In this document: positions 46,502 through 54,582 of the stretch, piece after piece | How the letters are laid out: every line of letters begins with the position of its first letter | Position numbering within the stretch: the stretch's first letter is position 1 | From: Rhodopseudomonas sp. BAL398 | Lineage (GTDB): Bacteria > Pseudomonadota > Alphaproteobacteria > Rhizobiales > Xanthobacteraceae | Length of the DNA stretch: 64,000 nt | Assembly: GCF_033001325.1 (NCBI RefSeq) | Contig: NZ_CP133111.1 | Span: 4,356,501-4,420,500 of the forward strand | Direction of reading: 5' to 3' | Notes under the pieces: generated by a model | The model's input: only the letters and a program-made list of their open reading frames with translations | What the model was told of the DNA's origin: nothing | The model's database searches: none | Program-made: the position numbers and the translations under genes

Positions 46502-46984
46502 TCAGCCCTTCAGCTTTTTGTTGCATTCGCTCCAATAACCGCCGCCTTTCTGAATCCAGCGCAATCCGCCGGTGGTGTTGGCTTCCTTGTTGAGCTTCCA
46601 TTGCGCGGCGCAGGTATGAAGGCGGGCGCGGGACGGCGTCTCCTTGGCGAATTTCGGGTCGATGGCGGACGGAAAGGTGGCCGGACCGGCCGATGGCGGT
46701 GGTGCCTGCTTGGCGGCGGATTTGCTCCGCTTCGGCTTGGCTTCCGCGGCCTTCGTGTCCGTGGCCTCGGGTGCTGCGGCCGCCGTCGCCTCGGCGCCGC
46801 ATTGCTCCTTGCGGAAATCATTCCAGGCCTGACCGTTCAGCGTGCCGGCGGATTTGGCGGCCTGATATTTCGCGCTGCATTCCTGCGCCGTCAGCGCGTT
46901 GGCCGGCAGCGCCGTTGCGAGCGCGATAAAACCCGCGGCGATCGTCGTCGCAGCCATGATCGTCAGATGTTTGGTGGTCGTCAT
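46502..46984 (-). CDS. Small secreted Cys-containing protein
   Basis: A 160-residue exported protein: signal AATTIAAGFIALATALPANA, then a first module ECSAKYQAAKSAGTLNGQAW-NDFRKEQC, an Ala/Pro/Lys-rich linker, and a second Cys module near the end (CAAQWK...GGGYWSECNKKLKG). Four Cys could form two disulfides. The first module resembles the PsiF-type motif of the divergent gene at 47149. ATG at 46984 follows CAGGGGAGAG. Function unknown. Confidence 0.75.
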   Translation of the reverse strand: MTTTKHLTIMAATTIAAGFIALATALPANALTAQECSAKYQAAKSAGTLNGQAWNDFRKEQCGAEATAAAAPEATDTKAAEAKPKRSKSAAKQAPPPSAGPATFPSAIDPKFAKETPSRARLHTCAAQWKLNKEANTTGGLRWIQKGGGYWSECNKKLKG

Positions 46985-47148
46985 TGCGGCTCTCCCCTGA
47001 AAACCCCGTGGACAACTCCATCCTAGCGTGCAGCCAAACCGAGGCAATGCGATCGGCGGCGGCTTGGGTCAAAAAATCGGCGGTATTCACGGGCGGTTCA
47101 GCATCCGCCCCGGAGGATGGTGGCCCCTCCAACGACAGGTCGTGTCCG

Positions 47149-47403
47149 ATGAACATGCTATCCCGTTGCGCAGTTGCCACCGCCGTCACCTCGCTGCTGC
47201 TGACCGGCGCGGCATTCGCCCAGACCGCAGCGCCGGCGCCGAAAACCGCGCCCTCGACGATGGCGCCGACGGCCAAGAAGACCGCGGCCCCGCGCACCGC
47301 GGCGTCGCTCGATTGTTCGAAGCAGGCCGACGCCAAGGGGCTGCACGGCAAGGAACGCAAGAAATTCCGCAAGGCCTGCATCAAGACCGCAAAGCCGATC
47401 TGA
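47149..47403 (+). CDS. PsiF-repeat secreted small protein
   Basis: An 84-residue protein with a signal peptide (AVATAVTSLLLTGAAFAQ), a Pro/Ala/Thr-rich linker and one PsiF-like module CSKQADAKGLHGKERKKFRK-AC. PsiF is a phosphate-starvation protein of unknown role in E. coli. ATG at 47149 lies 164 bases from the divergent start at 46984. A strong hairpin follows its stop by eight bases. Confidence 0.8.
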   Translation: MNMLSRCAVATAVTSLLLTGAAFAQTAAPAPKTAPSTMAPTAKKTAAPRTAASLDCSKQADAKGLHGKERKKFRKACIKTAKPI

Positions 47404-47411
47404 ACGAGCCG

Positions 47412-47447
47412 ACCGCGCCAGTGCCGGCCCCACGGCACTGGCGCGGT
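47412..47447 (+). terminator. Hairpin after the PsiF-like gene
   Basis: ACCGCGCCAGTGCC and GGCACTGGCGCGGT form a perfect 14-base stem with an 8-base loop, eight bases after the stop codon at 47403. No T-run follows, so it may be a Rho-independent terminator of the GC-rich, U-poor kind or an RNA-stability hairpin. Confidence 0.65.
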
Positions 47448-47511
47448 TGAACGCATGGCCCCGCGCGTCTTGCGCATTTGTCGCAGCTGGCCGGATTTGC
47501 CATAACGGCGC

Positions 47512-48585
47512 GTGTCCGAACAAACCCCGCCTCCCAGCGTCCAAGCCAAAACCCTGAACGTGCTCGAGACCGTGCTGATCGGCATCGGCGGCGGGGCGTT
47601 GTTCTATTGGGCGCAATTGCCGGGCGGGCTGATCACCGGCGCGATGGTGGCGGTCGCCGCCGCCGGGCTGTCCGGCCGCAAGATGGGCCTGCCGCAGCCC
47701 TTGGCCCATGTGATCCTGATGACGCTCGGTCTGTCGCTGGGCTCGATGGTGTCGCCGGCGATGATCCACAATCTCAGCGCCTATCCGGTGACGATCGCGA
47801 TGCTGGCCGCAGCGACGTTCTGTTCGACCTTCGGCAGCAGCTATTACTTGCAGTGGGTCCATGGCTGGGACCGCACCTCGGCGCTGCTGGCCGGCAGTCC
47901 CGGCGCGCTGTCGCAGATCATCATGCTGGCGACCGAGCGCAAGGCCGACGTGCCCGGCATCGCGGTGGTGCAAATCATGCGGGTGATCATTCTGACCGGC
48001 GCGGTGCCGATGCTGCTGGCCGCCTCCGGCATGATGGGGCACGGCCCGCTGCCGTCGCGCGGCCCGATCGCCACGCCGCTGGCGCTGGCCGAGCTCGCCG
48101 CGGTCGCGGTGGCAGCGGCGCTGTTGCTGCGCTGGTTGAAATTCCCGGCTGCCTGGATGTTCGGGGCGATGCTTGGCTCGTCGGTGCTGCACGGTGCCGG
48201 CCTGGTCGAGGGCACTCTGCCGCAATGGGCCTATATCGCGGCGCTGACCGGGATCGGCACCCTGATCGGCTCGCGATTCGGCGCGATCCGGCTGCGCACC
48301 ATTCTCAGCCATCTCGGCGCGGCGCTCGGGTCATTCGCGGTGGCGATTGCGATCTCGTCGGTGTTCGTCACGGCGATCGCTCTGACCATGCATGTCAAAT
48401 TCAGCGACGTCGTGGTGGCCTTCGCCCCCGGCGCGATGGACGCCATGCTGGCGCTGGCGCTGACCCTGCACGTCGATCCGGTATTCGTCGGCGCGCATCA
48501 TCTGTCGCGCTTCATCTTCGTCTCGATCGCCACGCCGGGGATCGTACATCTGTTCGGCCGCGCCGCCGACGATCTCGATGATTAA
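47512..48585 (+). CDS. AbrB family membrane protein (putative ammonia monooxygenase-type permease)
   Basis: A 357-residue polytopic protein with about ten helices and the internal duplication typical of the AbrB/YdhH-type family: LPGGLITGAMVAVAAAGLSGRK, GSMVSPAM, SPGALSQIIMLATERKAD and, in the second half, FPAAWMFGAMLGSS and APGAMDAMLALALTL. The 'ammonia monooxygenase' label used for this family is historical and not supported. GTG start at 47512. It is followed by a repeat at 48643. Confidence 0.85.
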   Translation: MSEQTPPPSVQAKTLNVLETVLIGIGGGALFYWAQLPGGLITGAMVAVAAAGLSGRKMGLPQPLAHVILMTLGLSLGSMVSPAMIHNLSAYPVTIAMLAAATFCSTFGSSYYLQWVHGWDRTSALLAGSPGALSQIIMLATERKADVPGIAVVQIMRVIILTGAVPMLLAASGMMGHGPLPSRGPIATPLALAELAAVAVAAALLLRWLKFPAAWMFGAMLGSSVLHGAGLVEGTLPQWAYIAALTGIGTLIGSRFGAIRLRTILSHLGAALGSFAVAIAISSVFVTAIALTMHVKFSDVVVAFAPGAMDAMLALALTLHVDPVFVGAHHLSRFIFVSIATPGIVHLFGRAADDLDD

Positions 48586-48642
48586 AGTGAAGTCCTCATC
48601 CTGAGAGTCTGACTGAGAGGCCAATAAATCGAGATTTGATTC

Positions 48643-48746
48643 CGTCATTGCGAGCCGACGGCGCATCGCGCCGTCCGACAGCGAAGCAATCCAGGGCGCC
48701 AAGCAAAGACTGGATTGCTTCGTCGCAAGAGCTCCTCGCAATGACG
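48643..48746. repeat. Palindromic repeat (CGTCATTGCGAG family)
   Basis: CGTCATTGCGAG at the left and CTCGCAATGACG at the right bound an interior with GAAGCAATCCAGG and TGGATTGCTTCGTC inverted arms. It separates the AbrB-type gene from the convergent dsbB gene. The same family occurs twice at 59817-60023. Confidence 0.85.
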
Positions 48747-48795
48747 ACGTTGAAGGCCGTTTTGTTGATCGCTTTTCAGTCAGGCTCTGAGGCGC

Positions 48796-49341
48796 TCACC
48801 GCGCCGTCTTGGCGATGCCCCAGCTGGCGATCGCTGCCAGCCCCAGCGAGATCAGCACGTTATAGCCCGCCAGCGACAGGCCGAGAAAGCGCCACTGCGC
48901 CTCATCGCAGCGGATCACCTTGACGCTGTCGAGCTGGTCGAGCAGGCCGCCTGCCAGGCCGGATTTGCCAAGATCGAGCAGCGGTCCGCTGCAATCGCTC
49001 GGACCCGCCCAGAATTTCCACTCCACGCCGGAATGATAGGCCCCCAGCCCGGCATTGCCGAGCATGGCGAGCGCCAGGATCGCAAGGCCGGCGATCAGCA
49101 AGGTGCGCGGGGCTTGCCGGGAGGCGGCCAGCGCGATCAGAAAGCCCAGCGGGAACGCCAGATAATAGGCATAGCGCTGTTCGAGGCAGAGCGGGCAGGG
49201 ATAGATCTTCAGCACCAGCTGGAAATACCAGGCGCCGGCCAGCGCCGCCGCCGCAACCAGGCCAATGGTCAGCGCCGCCATCCGCGCCGGACGTGACGAA
49301 GCGGCCTCGATGCCTGATTTGAGGGGGATGTCGACAGTCAC
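48796..49341 (-). CDS. dsbB: DsbB-family disulfide bond formation protein
   Basis: A 181-residue inner-membrane quinone-linked oxidase with four helices. The first periplasmic pair is C49-P-L-C52 (YPCPLCLEQR), and the second pair is C117 (SDCSGP) and C145 (VIRCDE), the exact DsbB topology. The GTG start at 49341 has GGAGA seven bases upstream; a longer frame to 49476 is rejected. It could recycle the DsbA-like protein at 44484. Confidence 0.92.
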   Translation of the reverse strand: MTVDIPLKSGIEAASSRPARMAALTIGLVAAAALAGAWYFQLVLKIYPCPLCLEQRYAYYLAFPLGFLIALAASRQAPRTLLIAGLAILALAMLGNAGLGAYHSGVEWKFWAGPSDCSGPLLDLGKSGLAGGLLDQLDSVKVIRCDEAQWRFLGLSLAGYNVLISLGLAAIASWGIAKTAR

Positions 49342-49497
49342 GGTCGGTCTCCGGTTGGAACTGGGTCCTATCCCGCGGCCACATCGCTGTCGAGCCGCAA
49401 ACCGATCACAGCGCGGTGTAGGCCTCGCGCGGGTTGACCGGCCGCCCCCGCCCGCTATATTCCGCCGGCTTCGCACCCCCTTGTTCGGCGGCGCGAT

Positions 49498-49582
49498 GCC
49501 CCTGTGGCGGAATTGGTAGACGCGCTCGACTCAAAATCGAGTTCCGCAAGGAGTGCTGGTTCGATTCCGGCCAGGGGCACCA
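49498..49582 (+). tRNA. tRNA-Leu (CAA)
   Basis: The acceptor stem GCCCCTG at 49498-49504 pairs with CAGGGGC at 49572-49578, then A and an encoded CCA. The anticodon stem CTCGA/TCGAG encloses the loop CTCAAAA, giving anticodon CAA (codon UUG). The long variable arm and GGTTCGATTCC T-loop fit a class II leucine tRNA of 85 bases. No integrase or duplicated 3' end is nearby. Confidence 0.97.
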
Positions 49583-49647
49583 ATTTCGCGTCGATCCCAT
49601 GCATCGTTGAGAGCCCGCCCTGCATGGATAGGCGCGCGCCGTGGCGG

Positions 49648-50544
49648 TCATCGCTGGGCGATGTAATCGGCAAGTTCGTCCGGGGTCCCTTCGGGAAAAG
49701 CCGCCTTCAGAAATGCGAGGAAGGCTGACACGCGGGCGCTGAGGAGTCGGCGGGAGGGATAGAGCGCCCACAGGGTGATCTGCGGCCCATCGACGTCGGC
49801 CCAATGCACCAGCCGTCCGGCAGCGATGTCGTGCATCACCAGGGATATCGGAAGCCGCGCGGCGCCGACGCCCGCCCGCACCGCGTCGCGAATCATCAGA
49901 AGGGATGACAGCCGGAGGATCGGTTTGGCGGTCAGATCCGATGTCCCGGCCGGCGTCACCACGCGCCAGGTTTCGATCTGGGCGTCGCCGCCGCGAACGA
50001 CTGCCGGGACCATGGCGTCGACGGGGCCGCGGAGAAGCGACGGGCTTGCGACGACGACCAGACGGTCGCGCAGAAAGACGCGGCCGACCAGGCTTTCATC
50101 AGGCGCGGGATTGACGCGGATCGCAAGGTCATAACCTTCCTCGATCATATCGACGCCGCGATCTTCGGCCGTGACCTCGAGGTTCACCTCGGGGAATTTC
50201 AACGCGAACTGGCCTGCAATTTTGCCCATCGCGGTCTGTGAAAACAGCAGCGGGGCGCTGATCCGCAGCCGCCCTCGCGGCCGGGTCCCGCCCGACGCGA
50301 CGGTCGCCGTCGTCTCATCCAGTTCGAGCAGCAAGGCGCTGCTGCGCTCGTGGAGCGCGCGGCCCTCCTGCGTGAGTTTCAGGGCGCGGGCGCTGCGCTC
50401 GAACAGCCGCAGATTGAGGCTGGCCTCCAATTCTGCGACGCGGCGCGACAAGGTTGCCTTCGGGCGCAGCGTCGCTCGGGCGGCTTTGCCAAAGCCGCCA
50501 TGACGCGCCACCAGATTGAAATCGACCAGAGCCAGCAGATCCAT
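49648..50544 (-). CDS. LysR-family transcriptional regulator
   Basis: A 298-residue LTTR. The winged HTH at residues 3-60 (LVDFNLVARHGGFGKAARATLRPKATLSRRVAELEASL in pieces) is followed by a periplasmic-binding-like effector domain. ATG at 50544. It is divergent from the NmrA-type reductase with 108 bases between starts, the arrangement in which LysR proteins usually control the neighbouring gene. A 14-base palindrome lies in that gap. Confidence 0.92.
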   Translation of the reverse strand: MDLLALVDFNLVARHGGFGKAARATLRPKATLSRRVAELEASLNLRLFERSARALKLTQEGRALHERSSALLLELDETTATVASGGTRPRGRLRISAPLLFSQTAMGKIAGQFALKFPEVNLEVTAEDRGVDMIEEGYDLAIRVNPAPDESLVGRVFLRDRLVVVASPSLLRGPVDAMVPAVVRGGDAQIETWRVVTPAGTSDLTAKPILRLSSLLMIRDAVRAGVGAARLPISLVMHDIAAGRLVHWADVDGPQITLWALYPSRRLLSARVSAFLAFLKAAFPEGTPDELADYIAQR

Positions 50545-50616
50545 TGTTCCACCTGTGAGACAGAGCGTCCAGATATAACGACTATTTGCATGAATATGGA
50601 TCGCTAATTTGCGGAC

Positions 50617-50630
50617 ATGCCAATCGGCAT
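50617..50630. promoter_or_regulatory. 14-base palindrome, candidate LysR site
   Basis: ATGCCAATCGGCAT is a perfect 5+4+5 inverted repeat, 23 bases before the reductase start and in the divergent LysR/reductase promoter gap. It does not exactly fit T-N11-A, so its role as the LysR operator is only a suggestion. Confidence 0.35.
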
Positions 50631-50652
50631 TCCCAAATCAGGAGTGACATTC

Positions 50653-51522
50653 ATGACCATCCTCGTTATCGGCGCCACCGGCCGTGTCGGCCGCCATGTC
50701 GTTCAGCAACTCGTCAATCGCGGCGCCAGCGTGCGCGTGCTCAGCCGCGATCCGGCAAAAGCCGCTTTTCCGGCCGGGGTCGACGTCGCCCAGGGCGACC
50801 TGCTCGACCTCGCCGCGCTGCGGGCCGCGTTGAAGGGTGTCAGCGCCCTGTTCCTGCTCAATGCGGTGACCGGAGACGAATTCACCCAGGCGATCATCAC
50901 CTTGAACGTCGCCCGAGAGGCCGGCGTCGACCGCGTCGTCTATCTGTCGGTGATCCACGCCGATCGCTTCGTCAACGTGCCGCATTTCGCGGTGAAAGCC
51001 GGCGCCGAGCGGATGCTGCAAGCGATGGATTTCGGCGCCACCATCCTGCGGCCGTCCTACTTCATCGACAACGACCTTACGATCAAGGACGTGATCTTCA
51101 ACGCCGGCGTCTATCCGATGCCGATCGGCAACAAGGGCATCGCCATGGTGGACGCCCGCGATATTGCCGAGGTGGCCGCCATCGAGCTGATCCGCCGGGC
51201 GCAGGCCCCCGGCAAGCTGCCGATCGAGACCATCAATCTGGTCGGCCCGGACACGCTGACCGGTGCGGGCGTGGCCACGATCTGGTCCGAGGTGCTGGGC
51301 CGCCCGGTCGTCTATGGGGGCGACGACCCCAGCGGCTTCGAGCAGAACATGGCGAGTTTCATGCCGGGATGGATGGCCTATGAGATGCGCCTGATGGCCG
51401 AGCGCTTCGTCGTCGACGGCATGGTGCCGGACACGGGCGACGTCGAACGCCTGACCGCGATGCTGGGCCGTCCCTTGCATGCCTACCGCGACTTCGCCGC
51501 CGGCTTGGCCGCGACCGCCTGA
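50653..51522 (+). CDS. NmrA/QOR2-like NAD(P)H-binding oxidoreductase
   Basis: A 289-residue atypical SDR. The N-terminal dinucleotide motif VIGATGRVGRHVVQQL at residues 4-19 and the RVLSRDPAKAAF segment are typical of NmrA-like and quinone-reductase-2 proteins. No YxxxK catalytic pair is obvious. ATG at 50653 follows CAGGAG with 9-base spacing; the frame could begin at 50617 but that overlaps the palindrome. Likely under control of the divergent LysR. A hairpin follows at 51540. Confidence 0.87.
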   Translation: MTILVIGATGRVGRHVVQQLVNRGASVRVLSRDPAKAAFPAGVDVAQGDLLDLAALRAALKGVSALFLLNAVTGDEFTQAIITLNVAREAGVDRVVYLSVIHADRFVNVPHFAVKAGAERMLQAMDFGATILRPSYFIDNDLTIKDVIFNAGVYPMPIGNKGIAMVDARDIAEVAAIELIRRAQAPGKLPIETINLVGPDTLTGAGVATIWSEVLGRPVVYGGDDPSGFEQNMASFMPGWMAYEMRLMAERFVVDGMVPDTGDVERLTAMLGRPLHAYRDFAAGLAATA

Positions 51523-51539
51523 AGACAACGCGTCAAAAC

Positions 51540-51576
51540 GATAGCTCCGACCTGATTGATCAGAACCGGAGCTATC
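51540..51576. repeat. Hairpin element after the NmrA-like gene
   Basis: GATAGCTCCG and CGGAGCTATC pair over 10 bases and the loop itself contains CTGATTGATCAG. It starts 17 bases after the stop at 51522, so it may end the transcript. The preceding AACGCGTCAAAA is shared with the element at 56554-56645 (there inverted), marking one repeat family. Confidence 0.7.
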
Positions 51577-51701
51577 GGCGCGCGATGCCCGCGTCACCGC
51601 GAAGGCGGTCTTGCTTCACCGAAGGTCGCGTGCGGTTTTGCCGCTCACGCCATGCCCCCGGGTCCTGTAAGCTGAGGCATGGATGTCCTGAGGCAACGAA
51701 C

Positions 51702-52283
51702 GTGAAGATGGTGGCGACCAAGGCGAGGGGGCGGCCGAGATCGGCGGAGACCGAGCAGGCGATCCTTGAGACCGCCTATCGCATGATGGCGTCGAGCGGT
51801 CTTGCCGCCACCAGCATCGACGCGGTCGCGCGCGAATCCGGCGTCTCCAAGATGACGATCTACAAATGGTGGCCGTCGCGGGAGGCGCTGCTGATCGATG
51901 CATTTTTGCGCCAGGCCGCCGCGATGCTGCCATTGCGGGAGGACGGCGACGCGCTGGCCTGTATCAGGCACCATGCGGCGGCCTATGTGGCCGCATTGAA
52001 CGGCGATTTCGGCCGGGTGCAGCTGGCGGTGATCGCCGAATGCATCGCCGGGGCCGGCTCGGCCAAGGCCTTCGCCGAGCGCTATCTGGCGATCCGCCGG
52101 CAGGTCGGGGTCGGGATCATTCGATCGGGCCAGAGCGACGGCAGCATCGCGTCGGCCGATCCCGCGCCCGATCTGTACGACCGGATCTACGGCACGCTGT
52201 TCTATCAATATGTCTTCGGGCTGCGCGCGCTGACCAAATCCTATGCCGAGCAGCTTGTGACGTCGGTGCTGGCGAAGCCATAG
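51702..52283 (+). CDS. TetR-family transcriptional regulator
   Basis: A 193-residue TetR protein: RGRPRSAETEQAILETAYRMM at the N-terminus, HTH SSIDAVARESGVSKMTIYKWW (here ATSIDAVA..), and a helical effector domain. GTG at 51702 has GAGG eight bases upstream; ATG at 51708 is the alternative. Divergent partner is absent; it is convergent with the desaturase gene, which it may or may not regulate. Confidence 0.9.
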   Translation: MKMVATKARGRPRSAETEQAILETAYRMMASSGLAATSIDAVARESGVSKMTIYKWWPSREALLIDAFLRQAAAMLPLREDGDALACIRHHAAAYVAALNGDFGRVQLAVIAECIAGAGSAKAFAERYLAIRRQVGVGIIRSGQSDGSIASADPAPDLYDRIYGTLFYQYVFGLRALTKSYAEQLVTSVLAKP

Positions 52284-52310
52284 AGCTCGCGTATCTTCAT
52301 GGGCGGTGCC

Positions 52311-52373
52311 TGCAAAGGATGCAGTCATTCCGGGGCGCGAGCAGCGATAGCTGCGAGCGAACCCGGAATCTCG
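52311..52373. repeat. Half-copy of the GTCATTCCGGGG palindromic repeat
   Basis: Near-identical to the reverse complement of 11938-12001 over 63 bases, with about three differences; it includes the flanking TGCAAAGGATGCA. Only one arm of the palindrome is well preserved here. It lies between the TetR and desaturase genes, which converge. Confidence 0.8.
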
Positions 52374-52429
52374 CCGCAGCGCGCGGCCTTGCCGCGAGCT
52401 CGATGCCGGGTCAACCAGATAGCGGCGCG

Positions 52430-53377
52430 CTATCCGCCGTTCAGCCGCGCCTGACGAAACCAGGCCCAGGTCTGCCGGGTGACGGCGCGGTAGCCGCGCC
52501 CCTTATGGGTAATGCGCTCGTCGACGATGGCATTGAGCTTCGGCAGAGCGTGGAACGGCACCGACGGATAGGCATGGTGTTCGACATGAAACGGCATGTT
52601 CCAGGTGAACCACTTCATCACATCGCCCGTATAGGTGGTGCGGGTGTTCTCGAAGGCGCTGCGGGTCCGCTCGCAGCCGGTGTGTTCCGCCAGCAGATAG
52701 GGCCGCAGAAATGCTTGGCCGATGAACAGCGGCAGCAGCCAGACCCACAACAGCATGGTGCTGGACAGCGCCAGTGATGCCACCAGCAGCACCAGATAGA
52801 CCGCCAGATAGGCGCGCGCTTCGCGCACCACCATCGCTCGCTTGTTCTCCGGGATCCAGGGCGCCACGGCGTCGCCGGTGGCGCGCCGGACCAGCGCAAC
52901 GATGCGCTTCACCAGCTGCACGATGCCGCTATAGGTGACGGCAAGCCGCGTATCGGATGTAGGGATGGTGGCGTTGAGTAGTTCGGGGTCGCGCTGCGGG
53001 TCCTGGGTGAAACGATGATGATCCCAGTGGAACAGCGCATAGGCTTCATAGGGATAGATGATCATCAGCGCCGACAGATGGCCGAGCGCGAGGTTCATGT
53101 ATTTCGACCGGAACACGGTCTTGTGGGCGGCCTCATGCAGCGGCATGAACAGGAACGCGACCAGAAAGCCCTGCGCCAGCAACAGCGGAACGGCCCAGAC
53201 CAGGCCATAACGAATCATCACCTGCCACAGCAAGGTGCCGACCAGCACGATCGCGCCGTAATGGGCGAGCGCGCGGATCAGCCCGGGCTCATTGGAGCGC
53301 GCCGACAGCTCTTTTAGTTGCGCCGGCGTCAAGGCCCGGCGATCGATGCTGCGGTCGGCGTCAAGTTCGATGCTCAT
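52430..53377 (-). CDS. Membrane fatty acid desaturase-family protein
   Basis: A 315-residue di-iron membrane enzyme with about four helices and the three His boxes: H81EAAH85, H117WDHH121 and H264VEHH268. The extra EHTGCERTRS-AFENTRTTYTG segment before the last box is seen in a subgroup that includes ketolase- and hydroxylase-like enzymes. Substrate could be an acyl lipid or carotenoid-like molecule. ATG at 53377. The MetX-like gene ends 12 bases upstream of this start, so the two may be co-transcribed. Confidence 0.88.
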   Translation of the reverse strand: MSIELDADRSIDRRALTPAQLKELSARSNEPGLIRALAHYGAIVLVGTLLWQVMIRYGLVWAVPLLLAQGFLVAFLFMPLHEAAHKTVFRSKYMNLALGHLSALMIIYPYEAYALFHWDHHRFTQDPQRDPELLNATIPTSDTRLAVTYSGIVQLVKRIVALVRRATGDAVAPWIPENKRAMVVREARAYLAVYLVLLVASLALSSTMLLWVWLLPLFIGQAFLRPYLLAEHTGCERTRSAFENTRTTYTGDVMKWFTWNMPFHVEHHAYPSVPFHALPKLNAIVDERITHKGRGYRAVTRQTWAWFRQARLNGG

Positions 53378-53389
53378 CGCAATGCTCCC

Positions 53390-54412
53390 TCAATCGGCCG
53401 CCAGAAGTGCCGCCACCTTGGTCTTGATGAAGTCGCGGTCCGCGGCGATCGCAGCCGGGTTGCCGGCGCGGTGTCCGTAGTCCGACGGGATCGGCGCCAA
53501 TTCGGCCGCGCGCGCGCCGGTCAGCAGCGGTAGTTCGTCTTCATTGTCGCGGACCTGGAAGTAACTGTCGGTCCGGCTCGGCATCAGCAGCATCCGCGCG
53601 GTGATAGCGGCGAGTGCCTTGGCCAGATCGCCGCCGAATTGCGCGCAGCGGCTGATATCGCCGCTCTGCCAGATCGCGATCTGGGCCAACAGGTCATTGG
53701 CGTCGCGCCGGGAAAACGCAACGTCCCAGGAGCGGGCGAGGTAATCCTCGAGCGAGGTGAAGCCCTGCCCGCGCCACAGCTCGTCGCGGTAGAAGCCGTG
53801 CGACATCGCCCAGCCGGCATAGACGCGGCCCATCGCGCGTAGTCCGGTCGCGGGCTGCGCCACGAAGCGGCCATCGACAAAGGCCGGGTCGGCGGTCAGC
53901 GCCGCCCTGACGCCTTCTAGAAACACATGATTGAACGGCGAGCAGCGGGCGCTGCCGCAGACGATCGCCGCGCGTGCGACCATGGCGGGATGGCGCGCCG
54001 CCCAGTGATAGGCCTGCATGCCGCCCATCGACCAGCCATAGACCAGCGCGATTCTGGAGACGCCGAAATGCTCGGTGATCAGCCGGTGCTGTACGTCGAC
54101 GGCGTCGTAATAGCTGATCGCCGGAAAGGCGCCATCCTTAAAGGCCTGCGGCGCGTTCGAGGGCGACGACGACAGGCCGTTGCCGAACAGGTTCGGAATC
54201 ACGATGAAGTAGCGCTCGGGGTCGAGCACGGGGCCGATCAGCCATTCGATGTCACTATGCTGAGCGCCGAACGATGTCGGATAGAGGATGACGTTGTCCT
54301 TGGCGGCATTGAGGCGGCCATAGGTCTTATAGGCCAGCTGCATCTCGGCGAAGACGCGGCCGGATTGCAGGGTGACGTCGCCGGCATCGAACAGCTCATA
54401 GTCCACGCTCAT
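53390..54412 (-). CDS. Alpha/beta hydrolase, homoserine O-acetyltransferase (MetX)-like
   Basis: A 340-residue protein of the MetX-like acyltransferase/hydrolase group. The nucleophile S128 sits in VYGWSMGGMQAYHW; an Asp in MPSRTDSYFQ and a His in SDYGHRAGNP complete the triad. True MetX enzymes carry GGSMGG and a longer lid; GWSMGGMQ here marks the uncharacterised MetX-related hydrolases, so acetyl-homoserine synthesis is doubtful. ATG at 54412. It ends 12 bases before the desaturase start. Confidence 0.82.
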   Translation of the reverse strand: MSVDYELFDAGDVTLQSGRVFAEMQLAYKTYGRLNAAKDNVILYPTSFGAQHSDIEWLIGPVLDPERYFIVIPNLFGNGLSSSPSNAPQAFKDGAFPAISYYDAVDVQHRLITEHFGVSRIALVYGWSMGGMQAYHWAARHPAMVARAAIVCGSARCSPFNHVFLEGVRAALTADPAFVDGRFVAQPATGLRAMGRVYAGWAMSHGFYRDELWRGQGFTSLEDYLARSWDVAFSRRDANDLLAQIAIWQSGDISRCAQFGGDLAKALAAITARMLLMPSRTDSYFQVRDNEDELPLLTGARAAELAPIPSDYGHRAGNPAAIAADRDFIKTKVAALLAAD

Positions 54413-54582
54413 GCGGGCGGCTTCCGATCCGGTTGCGTTGCAAATAAGTGGACTGATCGTACATGAATTTGCGAAGGCGTCGCAACGCCAATCTTTGACG
54501 CTTGCGCCCAAATCCGCGGCAATGGCCGCCCCGTCGCAGCATCCGGGCTGTGTGAGCCCGGACGGCAATTCCGCGTCGGTCT

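Noticed and set aside
47512-48585. Ammonia monooxygenase annotation for the AbrB-type gene
   Set aside because: The protein is a polytopic permease-like protein with no copper-oxidase features; the name is a historical database label.
49498-49647. tRNA-Leu as an integration site for a genomic island
   Set aside because: No integrase, no duplicated tRNA 3' end and normal composition on both sides; neighbouring genes look like chromosomal housekeeping or regulatory genes.
53390-54412. Calling this gene metX (homoserine O-acetyltransferase)
   Set aside because: The nucleophile context GWSMGGMQ and overall length match the uncharacterised MetX-related hydrolases; there are no methionine genes nearby.
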